Source of the DNA: Streptomyces misionensis | GTDB lineage: Bacteria > Actinomycetota > Actinomycetes > Streptomycetales > Streptomycetaceae | Assembly (NCBI RefSeq): GCF_900104815.1 | Contig: NZ_FNTD01000004.1 | Location: 992,001-1,056,000 of the forward strand | Direction: 5' to 3' | DNA length: 64,000 nucleotides | The notes under the pieces: generated by a model | What the model was told of the DNA's origin: nothing | What the model saw: the letters and a program-made list of their open reading frames with translations, nothing else | The model's database searches: none | Shown here: positions 55,358 to 63,958 of the stretch, piece by piece | Layout: each line of letters opens with the position of its first letter | Numbering within the stretch: the stretch's first letter is position 1 | Translations under genes and position numbers: made by a program

Positions 55358-56152
55358 TCAGTGGGCCGTCCAGCCGCCGTCGAGGACCAGGGACGTGCCG
55401 GTGACGAAGGACGCCTGCGGGCCGCACAGGTAGGCCACCGCCTCGGCGACCTCCTCGGGTTCGATCAGCCGGCGCACCGCGCTGTCCTTCAGCAGCACCT
55501 CGGACAGCACGCGCTCGGGCGGGATGCCGTGCGCCCGCGCCTGGTCGGCGATCTGCTTCTCCACCAGTGGCGTGCGGACGTAGGCGGGGTTCACGCAGTT
55601 GGAGGTGACGCCGTGCGCGGCGCCCTCCAGCGCGGCCGTCTTGGACAGCCCCTCCAGACCGTGCTTGGCGGCCACATAGGCGGACTTGAACGCCGAGGCG
55701 CGCAGGCCGTGCACCGAGGAGACGTTGACGATCCGGCCCCAGCCCCGCGCGTACATGTGCGGCAGGGCGCCGCGGACGAGCCGGAAGGGTGCCTCCAGCA
55801 TCACGGTCAGCACCGTGTGGAAGACGTCCGGCGGAAACTCCTCGATGGGACGAACCAGTTGCAGTCCCGCGTTGTTGACCAGCACATCGGTGCCTGCGGC
55901 GGCCGCCTCGGCGGCGTCGAGGTCGGTCAGGTCGAGGACGTGCGGGAGCACGTCGCCCGCGAGGTCGGCGCCGCCCCTGGCCTCCTCGGCCAGCCGGGCC
56001 AGCCCCTCCTCGTCCCGGTCGACGGCTCTGACCTGGGCGCCCGCGGCGGCCAGGCGCAGCGCGCAGGCGCGGCCGATACCGCTCGCGGCACCGGTGACCA
56101 GGGCCGTTCGGCCGACGAGATCGAGGGCGAGGGGCTGGGTGCTGGTGCTCAT
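55358..56152 (-). CDS. bdhA: 3-hydroxybutyrate dehydrogenase-like SDR
   Basis: 264 residues. The Rossmann site ALVTGAASGIGRACALRLA binds NAD. NNAGLQ, the catalytic Ser in NVSSVHGLRAS and the Tyr-x3-Lys in YVAAKHG are intact. VNPAYVRTPLVEKQIADQAR and FVTGTSLVLDGGWTAH closely resemble bacterial D-3-hydroxybutyrate dehydrogenases, which interconvert 3-hydroxybutyrate and acetoacetate during polyhydroxybutyrate or ketone-body use. Substrate assignment rests on these C-terminal motifs. Confidence 0.9.
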   Translation of the reverse strand: MSTSTQPLALDLVGRTALVTGAASGIGRACALRLAAAGAQVRAVDRDEEGLARLAEEARGGADLAGDVLPHVLDLTDLDAAEAAAAGTDVLVNNAGLQLVRPIEEFPPDVFHTVLTVMLEAPFRLVRGALPHMYARGWGRIVNVSSVHGLRASAFKSAYVAAKHGLEGLSKTAALEGAAHGVTSNCVNPAYVRTPLVEKQIADQARAHGIPPERVLSEVLLKDSAVRRLIEPEEVAEAVAYLCGPQASFVTGTSLVLDGGWTAH

Positions 56153-56194
56153 GGGCCGACCCTAGGCGAAAGAGGCGGTCGGGGCGGCGCCGGC

Positions 56195-56674
56195 TCAGTC
56201 GGGTGTCGCCGGAGCGAACCAGGCGGGCCCCTCCGTCATGGCCTGCTTGATCCGGAACAGCGCGAAGTCGGGCAGGTCGGGCAGCGCGTCCACCGCGAAC
56301 CAGCCGACCTCCAGCGACTCGTCGTCGTTGACCCGGGCCTCGCCGCCCACCGCCTTGCAGCGGAAGGTGATGTCCATGTACTGGCAGACGTCGCCGTTGT
56401 CGTAGGTGACCGGCTGGAGCGCCTGCACCAGGACGACCCGTTCGGGCACGCAGTGCACCGCCGTCTCCTCGTGGACCTCGCGCACGGCGCAGTCCGCGGG
56501 CTGCTCCCCCGGCTCCGGGATGCCGCCGATCACCGACCATCTGCGGGTGTCGGAGCGCCGGCCGAGCAGCACCCTGCCCTCGTCGTCGAAGACGATCGCG
56601 GTGACCCCGGGCAGCCAGAGCAGCTGCCGGCCGGCCGTGGCCCGCAGCGTGCGGATGAAGTCAGGAGTAGCCAT
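56195..56674 (-). CDS. NUDIX hydrolase
   Basis: 159 residues. The Nudix box GGIPEPGEQPADCAVREVHEE has the Glu residues for magnesium binding, flanked by VTAIVFDDEGRVLLGRRSD and YMDITFRCKAVGGEARVNDDE. It hydrolyses a nucleoside diphosphate linked to another group; the substrate cannot be read from sequence. It lies 10 bp downstream of lnt on the same strand and is probably co-transcribed. Confidence 0.93.
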   Translation of the reverse strand: MATPDFIRTLRATAGRQLLWLPGVTAIVFDDEGRVLLGRRSDTRRWSVIGGIPEPGEQPADCAVREVHEETAVHCVPERVVLVQALQPVTYDNGDVCQYMDITFRCKAVGGEARVNDDESLEVGWFAVDALPDLPDFALFRIKQAMTEGPAWFAPATPD

Positions 56675-56684
56675 GGGAGCGACC

Positions 56685-58301
56685 CTAACGGGCCGCCCCG
56701 CCCGCGCCCCGCGCCCGCAGCCGGCTGCCGGCGGCCAGGCCGAGCCCGCCCACGGCGACCGCCACGAGTGCCATTTCCGGCAGGATGCCCAGCTCGGTGG
56801 CGGGCGTGGTGGAGGTGCGCAGCGGCACCTTCTGCTCCAGGTAGGCGGGCACGAACATGCCGGTCTTCTGGGTGATCTTCCCGTCCGGCATGATGACCGC
56901 GCTGACCCCGCTGGTCACCGGCACGGTCACGGTGCGGCTGTGCTCGACGGCGCGGATGCGGGACATGGCGAGCTGCTGGTAGGTCATCTCGCTGCGGTCG
57001 AAGGTCGCGTTGTTGCTGGGCACGGAGATCATCTCGGCGCCGTGCGTCACGGTGTCCCGCACGGCCCAGTCGAAGGCGGCCTCGTAGCAGGTGGCGAGGC
57101 CGACCTCGGCGCCGTCCATGTCGAACACGCCGGGCTTCGCTCCCCGGCTGAAGTCCTGGCGGACCATGCCGGTCCAGTCCTTGTTGACGGCCCCGACGAG
57201 CCCGCGCAGCGGCAGGTACTCGCCGAACGGCTGGATCTGGCGCTTGTCGTACGTCTGCGTCGGGCCCTTGGCGGGGTCCCAGAGGATCTGCTCGTTGAGC
57301 AGCCTGCCGTTCTTCTCGACGACGGCGCCGACGGAGATGGGCACCCCGATCGCGTGCACCGCCTCGCCGATGACGGCGGCGGCGTCCGGGTTGGCGTAGG
57401 GGTCGATGTCGGAGGAGTTCTCCGGCCACAGCACGAAGTCGGGCCTGGGGACCTTGCCCGCCTTGACGTCGGCGGCGAGCTTGAGGGTCTCGCGTACGTG
57501 GTGGTCGAGCACCGCCCGGCGCTGGGCGCTGAACTCCAGCCCCGAGCGCGGCACGTTCCCCTGGATCACCGCGACCGTGCGGGTGCCGTCCTCGGCCTTG
57601 TCGCTCACCAGGGCGCGCGCGGCGACCGCGCCCGCCACCGGTACGGCCACGCTCAGCAGCGCCGCCGCGGCCGTGGCGCGCCGCACGGTGCGGGACCGGC
57701 GCCGGTGCGCGAGGAGGCGGACCACCTCGCAGAGCCCGAACCCGCACAGGACGACCGCGAAGCCCAGCACGGGCGTGCCGCCGACCGCGGCCAGCGGCAG
57801 GAAGACGCCGTCCGCCTGTCCGAACGCGACCTTGCCCCAGGGGAAGCCCCGGAAGGGCACGCGTGCCCGTACGGCCTCGCCCGCGATCCACACCGCCGCC
57901 GCCCACACCGGCCAGGCCGGCAGCTCGGCGACGGCGGCGACGCCCACGCCGACCAGCGCGACGAAGACCGCCTCGACGGCGACCAGGGCCAGCCAGGGCC
58001 CGGGGCCGACCTCCACGCCGGTCCACACCAGCAGGGGCAGCAGGAAGCCGAGGCCGAAGAGGTAGCCGAGGCCGAGGGCCGCCTTCCAGCCTCGGCCGCG
58101 CAGGACCCACCCGAACCCGGCGAACGCGGGCAGGGCCAGCCACCACAGGGGACGCGGCGGGAAGCTCGCGTAGAGGAGCAGTCCGCAGAGCGCGGAGACG
58201 ACGGCCGGGACCAGACCCGGCAGCCGGCGTCGCAGGGCGCCGGGCGCAAAGGACGGGCGGAGCCGGTCCGGCTGGTCCACGGAAGCAGCGGTGACGGTCA
58301 C
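56685..58301 (-). CDS. lnt: Apolipoprotein N-acyltransferase
   Basis: 538 residues from GTG 58301. TACACT lies 7 nt before this GTG with no ribosome site, so a leaderless mRNA is likely; ATG-type starts further upstream would be within the promoter. Six to seven membrane helices precede a nitrilase domain (about 240-500). The catalytic Glu-Lys-Cys triad is present in VLWPENSSD, YDKRQIQPFGEYLP and LATCYEAAF. It adds the third acyl chain to lipoproteins outside the membrane. A final membrane helix lies at about 510-528. Confidence 0.93.
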   Translation of the reverse strand: MTVTAASVDQPDRLRPSFAPGALRRRLPGLVPAVVSALCGLLLYASFPPRPLWWLALPAFAGFGWVLRGRGWKAALGLGYLFGLGFLLPLLVWTGVEVGPGPWLALVAVEAVFVALVGVGVAAVAELPAWPVWAAAVWIAGEAVRARVPFRGFPWGKVAFGQADGVFLPLAAVGGTPVLGFAVVLCGFGLCEVVRLLAHRRRSRTVRRATAAAALLSVAVPVAGAVAARALVSDKAEDGTRTVAVIQGNVPRSGLEFSAQRRAVLDHHVRETLKLAADVKAGKVPRPDFVLWPENSSDIDPYANPDAAAVIGEAVHAIGVPISVGAVVEKNGRLLNEQILWDPAKGPTQTYDKRQIQPFGEYLPLRGLVGAVNKDWTGMVRQDFSRGAKPGVFDMDGAEVGLATCYEAAFDWAVRDTVTHGAEMISVPSNNATFDRSEMTYQQLAMSRIRAVEHSRTVTVPVTSGVSAVIMPDGKITQKTGMFVPAYLEQKVPLRTSTTPATELGILPEMALVAVAVGGLGLAAGSRLRARGAGGAAR

Positions 58302-58370
58302 CCGGGTGAGTGTACGGCGGCTGACCTCGGCGTTGACAGCCACGGTCCGGGGGCCGGACGCCCGCAATCG

Positions 58371-58916
58371 TCAGGCCGCGGTGCCCGGCGTGATCGAGCG
58401 CAGCCGGGCCCTGATGATCCGCACGGCGGACTCCGCGTTGTCCACGGTGATGGTGAAGGTGTGCCCGTCCCACAGGTTCAGCACGATGCCCTCGCCCCGG
58501 CGCACGACGACCGCGGTGCCCTTCTCGGGACGCCACCGGTAGCCCCAGCCGCCCCACTGGCGCGGGGTCACCACGGCGGTGAAGTCGGCGCCCGCGACAT
58601 GGGAGAGGGGGATGCGCCGGCGCGGCAGCCCGATGTGGCCGCAGCGCACCTCGACGCACTCGCGGTCCAGCCGGAGGTCGACGTGGACGAAGGCGAGCGT
58701 GCCGAAGAGGACGAGCAGGCCGGCGGCGATGCAGCCCACCACGGACATGGCGAGCGCGGGCACGGAGGACGTCCAGGCGGAGTCCACGGCCAGCTTGATC
58801 CCCAGGGCCAGGCAGGCCGCTCCGACCAGTGCGAGCAGCCACTGCACGCGGTTGGTGGCGCGTCCGGTCCAGACCTCGGGGGTGGGGGTGTCCTCGGCGT
58901 GGGGCTGGTCCCTCAT
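58371..58916 (-). CDS. PH-like domain membrane protein
   Basis: 181 residues. Two membrane helices (about 24-44 and 54-76) are followed by a bacterial pleckstrin-homology-like domain (about 78-175: VDLRLDRECVEVRCGHIGLPRR, IVLNLWDGHTFTITVDNAESA). Such proteins are widespread in actinomycetes and of unknown function; the PH-like part faces the cytoplasm. It lies just upstream of lnt on the same strand, separated by its promoter. Confidence 0.85.
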   Translation of the reverse strand: MRDQPHAEDTPTPEVWTGRATNRVQWLLALVGAACLALGIKLAVDSAWTSSVPALAMSVVGCIAAGLLVLFGTLAFVHVDLRLDRECVEVRCGHIGLPRRRIPLSHVAGADFTAVVTPRQWGGWGYRWRPEKGTAVVVRRGEGIVLNLWDGHTFTITVDNAESAVRIIRARLRSITPGTAA

Positions 58917-59009
58917 GGGTATGAGGTTACTCAGGTTTCGCCGCGTGGGTACCGGGTCCCGGAGCGTGACTGCGCCATGCGGCGGTCCGCCTCGCGGCCG
59001 ATCGCCGTC

Positions 59010-59804
59010 TCACCGGCGGTCGGCGTACCGTCCCACCGCCGGCAGCAGCCGGCCCTCGGCGTAGTGCAGCGCGGCCGCCGGCAGCTCGCCCTCGCGGCCG
59101 CTGAGCAGCACCGTCAGGCCGCCGTCGGCGGGAGCGCCGGTGGCCGGCTGTTCGCCGAGGCGGCGCAGCGCCTGGGCGGCCACCGCGCCCGCGGACCCGT
59201 GCAGGACCAGCGGGGCGGCGCCGGGGCGCTGGACGGCGGCGCGGATGCGTTCGGCCACCAGTTCGTAGTGGGTGCAGCCCAGGACGACGGTCGTCACGTC
59301 GTCGGGGGTCAGCGCGGCCGCCGCGGTCACGGCCGCCTCGATCGCCGCCTCGTCCGCGTGTTCGATGGCCTCGGCGAGTCCCCAGCACGGCACCTCGGTC
59401 ACCGGCACCCCGGCGGCGAAGTCCTCGATCAGTCCGCGCTGGTAGGCGCTGCCGGTGGTGGCGGGGGTCGCCCAGATCGCGAAGGGCCCGCCGCCGGCCG
59501 CGGCCGGCTTGATCGCCGGCACGGTGCCGATCACCGGGATGCCGGGCTCCAGCCGGGCGCGCAGCGCGGGCAGGGCGTGCACGCTGGCCGTGTTGCAGCC
59601 GACGATCAGCGCGTCGGGACGGCGGGCCGCGGCGGCCTCGGCGACGTCCAGCGCGCGCCGGGTGAGGTCCTCGGGGGTGCGCGGTCCCCAGGGCATGCCG
59701 TCGGGGTCGAGGGAGAGGACGAGATCCGCGTCGGGCCGCAGGCGCCGTACCGCGGCGGTGGCCGCGAGCAAGCCGATTCCGGAGTCCATGAGCGCGATCT
59801 TCAC
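59010..59804 (-). CDS. murI: Glutamate racemase
   Basis: 264 residues from GTG 59804, with TATCGT 6 nt upstream, so probably leaderless. IALMDSGIGLL carries the catalytic Asp, IVGCNTASVHAL the first Cys and VVLGCTHYELV the second Cys. It converts L-glutamate to D-glutamate for peptidoglycan. Streptomyces also have a canonical murI, so this may be a second copy or an Asp/Glu racemase relative. A 16-bp palindrome separates it from the divergent glycosyltransferase. Confidence 0.85.
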   Translation of the reverse strand: MKIALMDSGIGLLAATAAVRRLRPDADLVLSLDPDGMPWGPRTPEDLTRRALDVAEAAAARRPDALIVGCNTASVHALPALRARLEPGIPVIGTVPAIKPAAAGGGPFAIWATPATTGSAYQRGLIEDFAAGVPVTEVPCWGLAEAIEHADEAAIEAAVTAAAALTPDDVTTVVLGCTHYELVAERIRAAVQRPGAAPLVLHGSAGAVAAQALRRLGEQPATGAPADGGLTVLLSGREGELPAAALHYAEGRLLPAVGRYADRR

Positions 59805-59822
59805 CCGGCCACGATAGACGAT

Positions 59823-59838
59823 CCGTTCATGTGAACGG
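59823..59838. promoter_or_regulatory. CCGTTCA-TG-TGAACGG palindrome
   Basis: Perfect 7-bp arms between the divergent racemase and glycosyltransferase starts, 19 bp from the former and 6 bp from the GTG at 59844. Likely an operator for one or both genes. Confidence 0.5.
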
Positions 59839-59861
59839 CTCGGGTGGGGCAGACTGCGGCC

Positions 59862-61037
59862 GTGAGTGCCTTCCTGTGGATCACCGTCGTCTCGCTGGCC
59901 GCCTGGTGCTGGCTGCTGCTCGGCCAGGGGTTCTTCTGGCGCACGGACGTGCGGCTTCCGGCGCGCCGGGAGCCCGCTTCGTGGCCCTCCGTCTGCGTGG
60001 TCGTACCGGCCCGGGACGAGGCGGGCGTACTGCCCGCGAGCCTGCCGTCGCTGCTGGCGCAGGACTATCCGGGGCGGGCGGAGGTCTTCCTGGTGGACGA
60101 CGGCAGCACGGACGGCACCGGGGAGCTGGCCCGCGAGCTGTCCGGGCGGCACGGCGGGCTGCCGCTGACGGTGACGTCGCCGGGCGAGCCCCCCGCGGGC
60201 TGGACGGGCAAGCTGTGGGCGGTGCGGCACGGCATCGCGCTGGCGCGGGCGCGCGAGCCCGAGTACCTGCTGCTGACGGACGCGGACATCGCGCACGCCC
60301 CGGACAGCCTGCGCGAGCTGGTGGCGGCGGCCGGCACCGGCGGCTTCGACGTGGTGTCGCAGATGGCGCGGCTGCGGGTGGAGAGCCGGTGGGAGCGGCT
60401 GGTGGTGCCGGCGTTCGTCTACTTCTTCGCGCAGCTGTACCCCTTCCGGTGGATCGGCCGTGAGGGTTCGCGCACGGCGGCCGCGGCGGGCGGCTGTGTG
60501 CTGCTGCGGACCGCCATGGCGGAGCGGGCCCGGATCCCGGACGCCATCCGGCACGCGGTCATCGACGACGTCTCACTCGCCCGCGCGGTGAAGGGCGCGG
60601 GCGGGCGGGTCTGGCTGGGCCTCGCCGACCGGGTGGACAGCGTGCGGCCCTATCCGCGGCTGCACGACCTGTGGCGGATGGTCTCGCGCAGCGCCTACGC
60701 CCAACTGCGGCACAATCCACTGGTGTTGCTCGGTACGGTGGCCGGTCTGGCGCTGGTGTACCTGGTGCCGCCGGTGGCGGTCGTCTGGGGCGCGGCGGCC
60801 GGCGGCACGGCGACGGCGGTCGCCGGTGCGCTGGCGTGGGCGGTGATGGCGGGCACGTACGCGCCGATGCTGCGCTACTACCGGCAGCCCCTGTGGCTCG
60901 CCCCGCTGCTGCCGTACACCGCGTTCCTGTACCTGCTGATGACGGTGGACTCGGCGGTGCAGCACTACCGGGGGCGCGGGGCCGCCTGGAAGGGCCGTAC
61001 GTACACCCGGCCCGGTGCCGTGCCGGACGAGGGCTGA
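59862..61037 (+). CDS. HpnB-like membrane glycosyltransferase, GT2 family
   Basis: 391 residues from GTG 59862 (GTG 59844 is an in-frame alternative). An N-terminal membrane helix precedes the GT2 fold (about 40-250): VVVPARDEAGVLPASLPSLL, the metal site DDGSTDGT, LLTDADIAHAPDSL and the catalytic IDDVSLARAVK. Two or three membrane helices close the chain (about 285-375). It resembles the hopene-associated HpnB proteins, but no hopanoid genes are in view. It transfers sugar from a nucleotide sugar to a lipid acceptor; the acceptor is unknown. Confidence 0.88.
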   Translation: MSAFLWITVVSLAAWCWLLLGQGFFWRTDVRLPARREPASWPSVCVVVPARDEAGVLPASLPSLLAQDYPGRAEVFLVDDGSTDGTGELARELSGRHGGLPLTVTSPGEPPAGWTGKLWAVRHGIALARAREPEYLLLTDADIAHAPDSLRELVAAAGTGGFDVVSQMARLRVESRWERLVVPAFVYFFAQLYPFRWIGREGSRTAAAAGGCVLLRTAMAERARIPDAIRHAVIDDVSLARAVKGAGGRVWLGLADRVDSVRPYPRLHDLWRMVSRSAYAQLRHNPLVLLGTVAGLALVYLVPPVAVVWGAAAGGTATAVAGALAWAVMAGTYAPMLRYYRQPLWLAPLLPYTAFLYLLMTVDSAVQHYRGRGAAWKGRTYTRPGAVPDEG

Positions 61038-61044
61038 ACCGGTC

Positions 61045-62223
61045 TCACTTGCGGCCGGGTGTCCAGTTCATGCCCCAGCCGTAGGCGCGGTCCACGGTCC
61101 GCTGCGGGCTCACCCCGCGCTCGGGCACGAGGTAGCGGGCCTCGCGCCGCACGACGAGGTCTCCGCCGTCGTTGGTGAGCAGGGCGAGGGCGCAGACCGT
61201 GGACGGGACGGTGCACTCGTCCAGGGCGAAGTCGACGGGGGCGCCGTGCTGCGGCCGGAGGGTGACGGTGGCGTGCAGTCCGGCGAAGGAGGTCGCGCCC
61301 TCGTAGATGGTGACGAAGACCAGGACGCGCCGTAGTTCGCGCCGGTGGTCGAGGTTGAGGGTGAGGTTCTCGCCGCTCTCGACGGCTCCGGTGCGGTCGT
61401 CTCCGTCGAGGTGGATGTACGGCGGCCGGTGCAGCGAGCCGAAGGCGTTGCCGAGCGCCTGCACGACTCCCTTGCGGCCGTCCGCGAGTTCGTACAGGGC
61501 GCACAGGTCGAGGTCGAGGCCGCCCGGCCCGCCGCCCCGGCGCGCTCCCCACCCCGGAAAGCCTTGCCGTGCCTGCCAGTTGAGGTTCACTCGCATGGCG
61601 CCGGAGGTGCCGCCCTGCTTGGCGAGCGAGACGGAGGGCGCGCTCTTGGTGAGGGTGACCCTGGAGGGGCGGGACGGGCTCGCGGGGCGGCCCGCCAGGG
61701 ACCGCTCCGCGGTGATGCCGAAGGCCGCGGCCAGGCCGTCCGGGCCGTTGTCGTACCCCTGCCCGACGGCACGGAACTTCCAGCCGCCCTGGCGGCGGTA
61801 GAACTCGCCGAGCAGCAGGGCCCTCTCCACGCTCGCGCCCACGTCGTCGAAGCGGGCGGCGATCCGGCCGGTCACGGGGTCGCTCACCTCGATGTACAGG
61901 TCGGGGACCTGTCCGAACGCGCCGCCGTCGGCCGACACGGCGAAGACGATCCGCTCGATCGCGCCCTCGACGCGCGAGAGGTCGACGGACAGGGTGTCCA
62001 CGACGAGCGGGCCCCGCGTCCGCTCCCCCTCGTGGCGCACCGCGCCGGAAGGATGGGCGGGCCGGTCGCGGTGGACGAAGTCGGCGGCGGAGCGCACCTG
62101 TCCCGCGGCGAGCAGCAGCGCCGAGGCGCGGACGCCGGGTACGCCGGGCCCGTGGCGCCGGCCCAGTTCGACGCGCAGCGCGGTGGCCGGAACCGGTGTG
62201 TTCGATCCCTTCGGCATGGACAT
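61045..62223 (-). CDS. Tandem TerD-domain protein
   Basis: 392 residues from ATG 62223 (ATG 62217 is also in frame). Two TerD domains are present. The first is degenerate (about 10-185), with IVFAVSADGGAFGQVPDLYIE and LLLGEFYRRQGGWKF. The second (about 195-392) is intact, with DLDLCALYELADG, IHLDGDDRTGAVESGENL and LVFVTIYEGATSFAGL, including the Asp residues that bind calcium. The Ter family gives resistance to tellurite, phage or other stress through an incompletely known surface system. A Pro/Ser linker joins the domains. Confidence 0.9.
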   Translation of the reverse strand: MSMPKGSNTPVPATALRVELGRRHGPGVPGVRASALLLAAGQVRSAADFVHRDRPAHPSGAVRHEGERTRGPLVVDTLSVDLSRVEGAIERIVFAVSADGGAFGQVPDLYIEVSDPVTGRIAARFDDVGASVERALLLGEFYRRQGGWKFRAVGQGYDNGPDGLAAAFGITAERSLAGRPASPSRPSRVTLTKSAPSVSLAKQGGTSGAMRVNLNWQARQGFPGWGARRGGGPGGLDLDLCALYELADGRKGVVQALGNAFGSLHRPPYIHLDGDDRTGAVESGENLTLNLDHRRELRRVLVFVTIYEGATSFAGLHATVTLRPQHGAPVDFALDECTVPSTVCALALLTNDGGDLVVRREARYLVPERGVSPQRTVDRAYGWGMNWTPGRK

Positions 62224-62522
62224 GGGGACCCCCTCGCCTGCGGCCCGCGCTGTCCGCGGACGTCCGGATCATCCCTTCCTGCCCAGCCTGTTCCCGGCCA
62301 TGCCGAACTCACAGGGGCGGAGCGGGGGAAGACACTGGAAGATCGCCGGTCAACCGCCGGTAACCCCGCCGAAAAGTCCGGCACTTACACGATCCATACG
62401 TTGATCACTACACCTTTTCGGCGAGTTCGCCCGAATTGAGGATCGCCGGTCACCGCCGACACGGAAAACAACCCTCTTATCGGTCTCCCCAACCAGCACA
62501 TCGTGGGCTTAACTTATGTGCC
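62224..62522. other. Divergent intergenic region with a direct repeat
   Basis: About 300 bp between the divergent terD and Pro/Gln-rich protein genes, less G+C-rich than average. GATCGCCGGTCA, followed by CCGCC, occurs near 62342 and again near 62441. A GGCGA-GT-TCGCC dyad lies near 62422. No ORF or RNA gene is evident. It is likely a promoter region. Confidence 0.5.
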
Positions 62523-62963
62523 ATGACCTCCCCCCGCTCCACTTATGGCGGCGGCTATTACTCCGCCTCCTTCCGGGACACTCCCATCTACGACTCGCTG
62601 GTGGCCGAGCGGGGAACCCCGCAGATCGCCCCGATCCGGGTCCCCGCCGCCTACGACACCGGCAGCAGCCTGCCCGCCCTGCCGTCGGCCCTGCCCGCCC
62701 TCCCGGCGGCGCCCTCCCCGCAGCCCCAGGCGCCGGCCTACGGCTACCCGCAGCAGCAGGCCCCCATGCCCATGCAGCAGGCGCCCACGGCGTACATCCC
62801 GCAGCAGGCGAGCGCCCCACGCGGCTATCCCGGCCCGCAGGCCCCGCAGCAGCGCCCGATGGCACCGGGCACCGGCTACGAGGCGATGCGTCCGGCCGCG
62901 CCACGACCCGTGCAGGCTCCCTACCAGGACCCGTACAACCACCCGCAGCAGCGCGGTTACTGA
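62523..62963 (+). CDS. Pro/Gln/Tyr-rich protein (DUF6643-like)
   Basis: 146 residues from ATG 62523. TAACTT (62510-62515) lies 7 nt upstream and no ribosome site is seen, so it may be leaderless. The first 45 residues are conserved-looking (TYGGGYYSASFRDTPIYDSL, GTPQIAPIRVPAAYDTG). The rest is low complexity with QQ, PQ and GY repeats, and is predicted to be disordered. Such proteins are common in Streptomyces; no function is known. Confidence 0.8.
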   Translation: MTSPRSTYGGGYYSASFRDTPIYDSLVAERGTPQIAPIRVPAAYDTGSSLPALPSALPALPAAPSPQPQAPAYGYPQQQAPMPMQQAPTAYIPQQASAPRGYPGPQAPQQRPMAPGTGYEAMRPAAPRPVQAPYQDPYNHPQQRGY

Positions 62964-63005
62964 CAGGCACCACCCGCTGTCGGTGACACCTGGCACGATG
63001 GCGAC

Positions 63006-63845
63006 ATGGATATCGCCGAAGTGCAGTCGATCCACCTCTACCCGGTCAAGGCCTTCCGGGGCCTCGCGCCCGCGTCCGCCGTGGTGGAGCCCTGGGGCCT
63101 GGCCGGAGACCGGCGCTGGACACTGGTCGACGCCGAGGGGAAGGTCGTCACCCAGCGGGAGCAGCCGCGCCTCGCACTCGCCGCCGCCGAGCCACTGGCC
63201 GGCGGCGGTGTGCGTCTGTCCGCGCCCGGGCGGGAGCCGCTGACGGTCGAGGTGCCGGAGCCGGTGGCCACCGTGCCGGTGAGCGTGTTCGGGACGAAGG
63301 TGGATGCGGTGCCGGCCGCTCCCGAGGCGCACGCCTGGAGCAGCGCCTATCTCGACGAGGACGTACGGCTGGTCCACCTGGACGACCCGGCCACCCGCCG
63401 CCCGATCGACCCGGACTACGCGCTGCCGGGCGAGACGGTCGGTTTCGCCGACGGCTATCCGCTGCTCGTCGCCACGACGGCCTCCCTGGACGCCCTCAAC
63501 TCCCTGATAGCCGAGGGGAGTCACGCCCATGAGGGGCCGCTGCCGATGAACCGCTTCCGGCCCAGCGTCGTGGTGGCCGGGACCGAGGCGTGGGCCGAGG
63601 ACGACTGGGCCCGCGTCTCGGTCGGCGAGGTGGTCTTCCGCGTCGCGCGGCCCTGCGGCCGCTGTGTGGTGACCACCACCGACCAGGACACCACCGAGCG
63701 CGGCCGGGAGCCGCTGCGGACGCTGGCCCGCCACCGCAAGTTCGGGAGCAGCCTGGTCTTCGGCCAGTACCTCGTCCCCGTCTCCGGCGGCACCATACGC
63801 ACCGGCGACCCGGTGCGCGTGCTCGAACGGCGGTCGGGCCGGTAG
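63006..63845 (+). CDS. MOSC-domain protein (YcbX/mARC type)
   Basis: 279 residues from ATG 63006. The MOSC N-terminal beta-barrel (about 1-110: IHLYPVKAFRGLAPASAVVEP, GLAGDRRWTLVD) precedes the MOSC domain (about 120-275), with RPCGRCVVTTTDQDT holding the Cys that ligates molybdenum cofactor. Homologues such as YcbX and eukaryotic mARC reduce N-hydroxylated compounds with electrons from a reductase. No ferredoxin domain is fused here. A hairpin follows the gene. Confidence 0.93.
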   Translation: MDIAEVQSIHLYPVKAFRGLAPASAVVEPWGLAGDRRWTLVDAEGKVVTQREQPRLALAAAEPLAGGGVRLSAPGREPLTVEVPEPVATVPVSVFGTKVDAVPAAPEAHAWSSAYLDEDVRLVHLDDPATRRPIDPDYALPGETVGFADGYPLLVATTASLDALNSLIAEGSHAHEGPLPMNRFRPSVVVAGTEAWAEDDWARVSVGEVVFRVARPCGRCVVTTTDQDTTERGREPLRTLARHRKFGSSLVFGQYLVPVSGGTIRTGDPVRVLERRSGR

Positions 63846-63850
63846 CCGGC

Positions 63851-63869
63851 GGCCCGCGGGGCGCGGGCC
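63851..63869 (+). terminator. Hairpin terminator
   Basis: GGCCCGCG (63851-63858) pairs with CGCGGGCC (63862-63869) around a GGG loop, 6 bp after the MOSC gene stop. No U-tract. Confidence 0.65.
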
Positions 63870-63958
63870 GCGTCCGGTGCGGCGAGGTGGCCGAAACCGG
63901 TTCGCCGATCCGGGAACCCTCCGGCCCGTCACCGTCGTTGAGGTGACATGAGAAAGGC

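Noticed and set aside
58294..58306. TCACCC-GGGTGA at the lnt start as a fourth copy of the repeated stress element.
   Set aside because: The arms are directly adjacent rather than 5 bp apart, and the conserved flank is missing.
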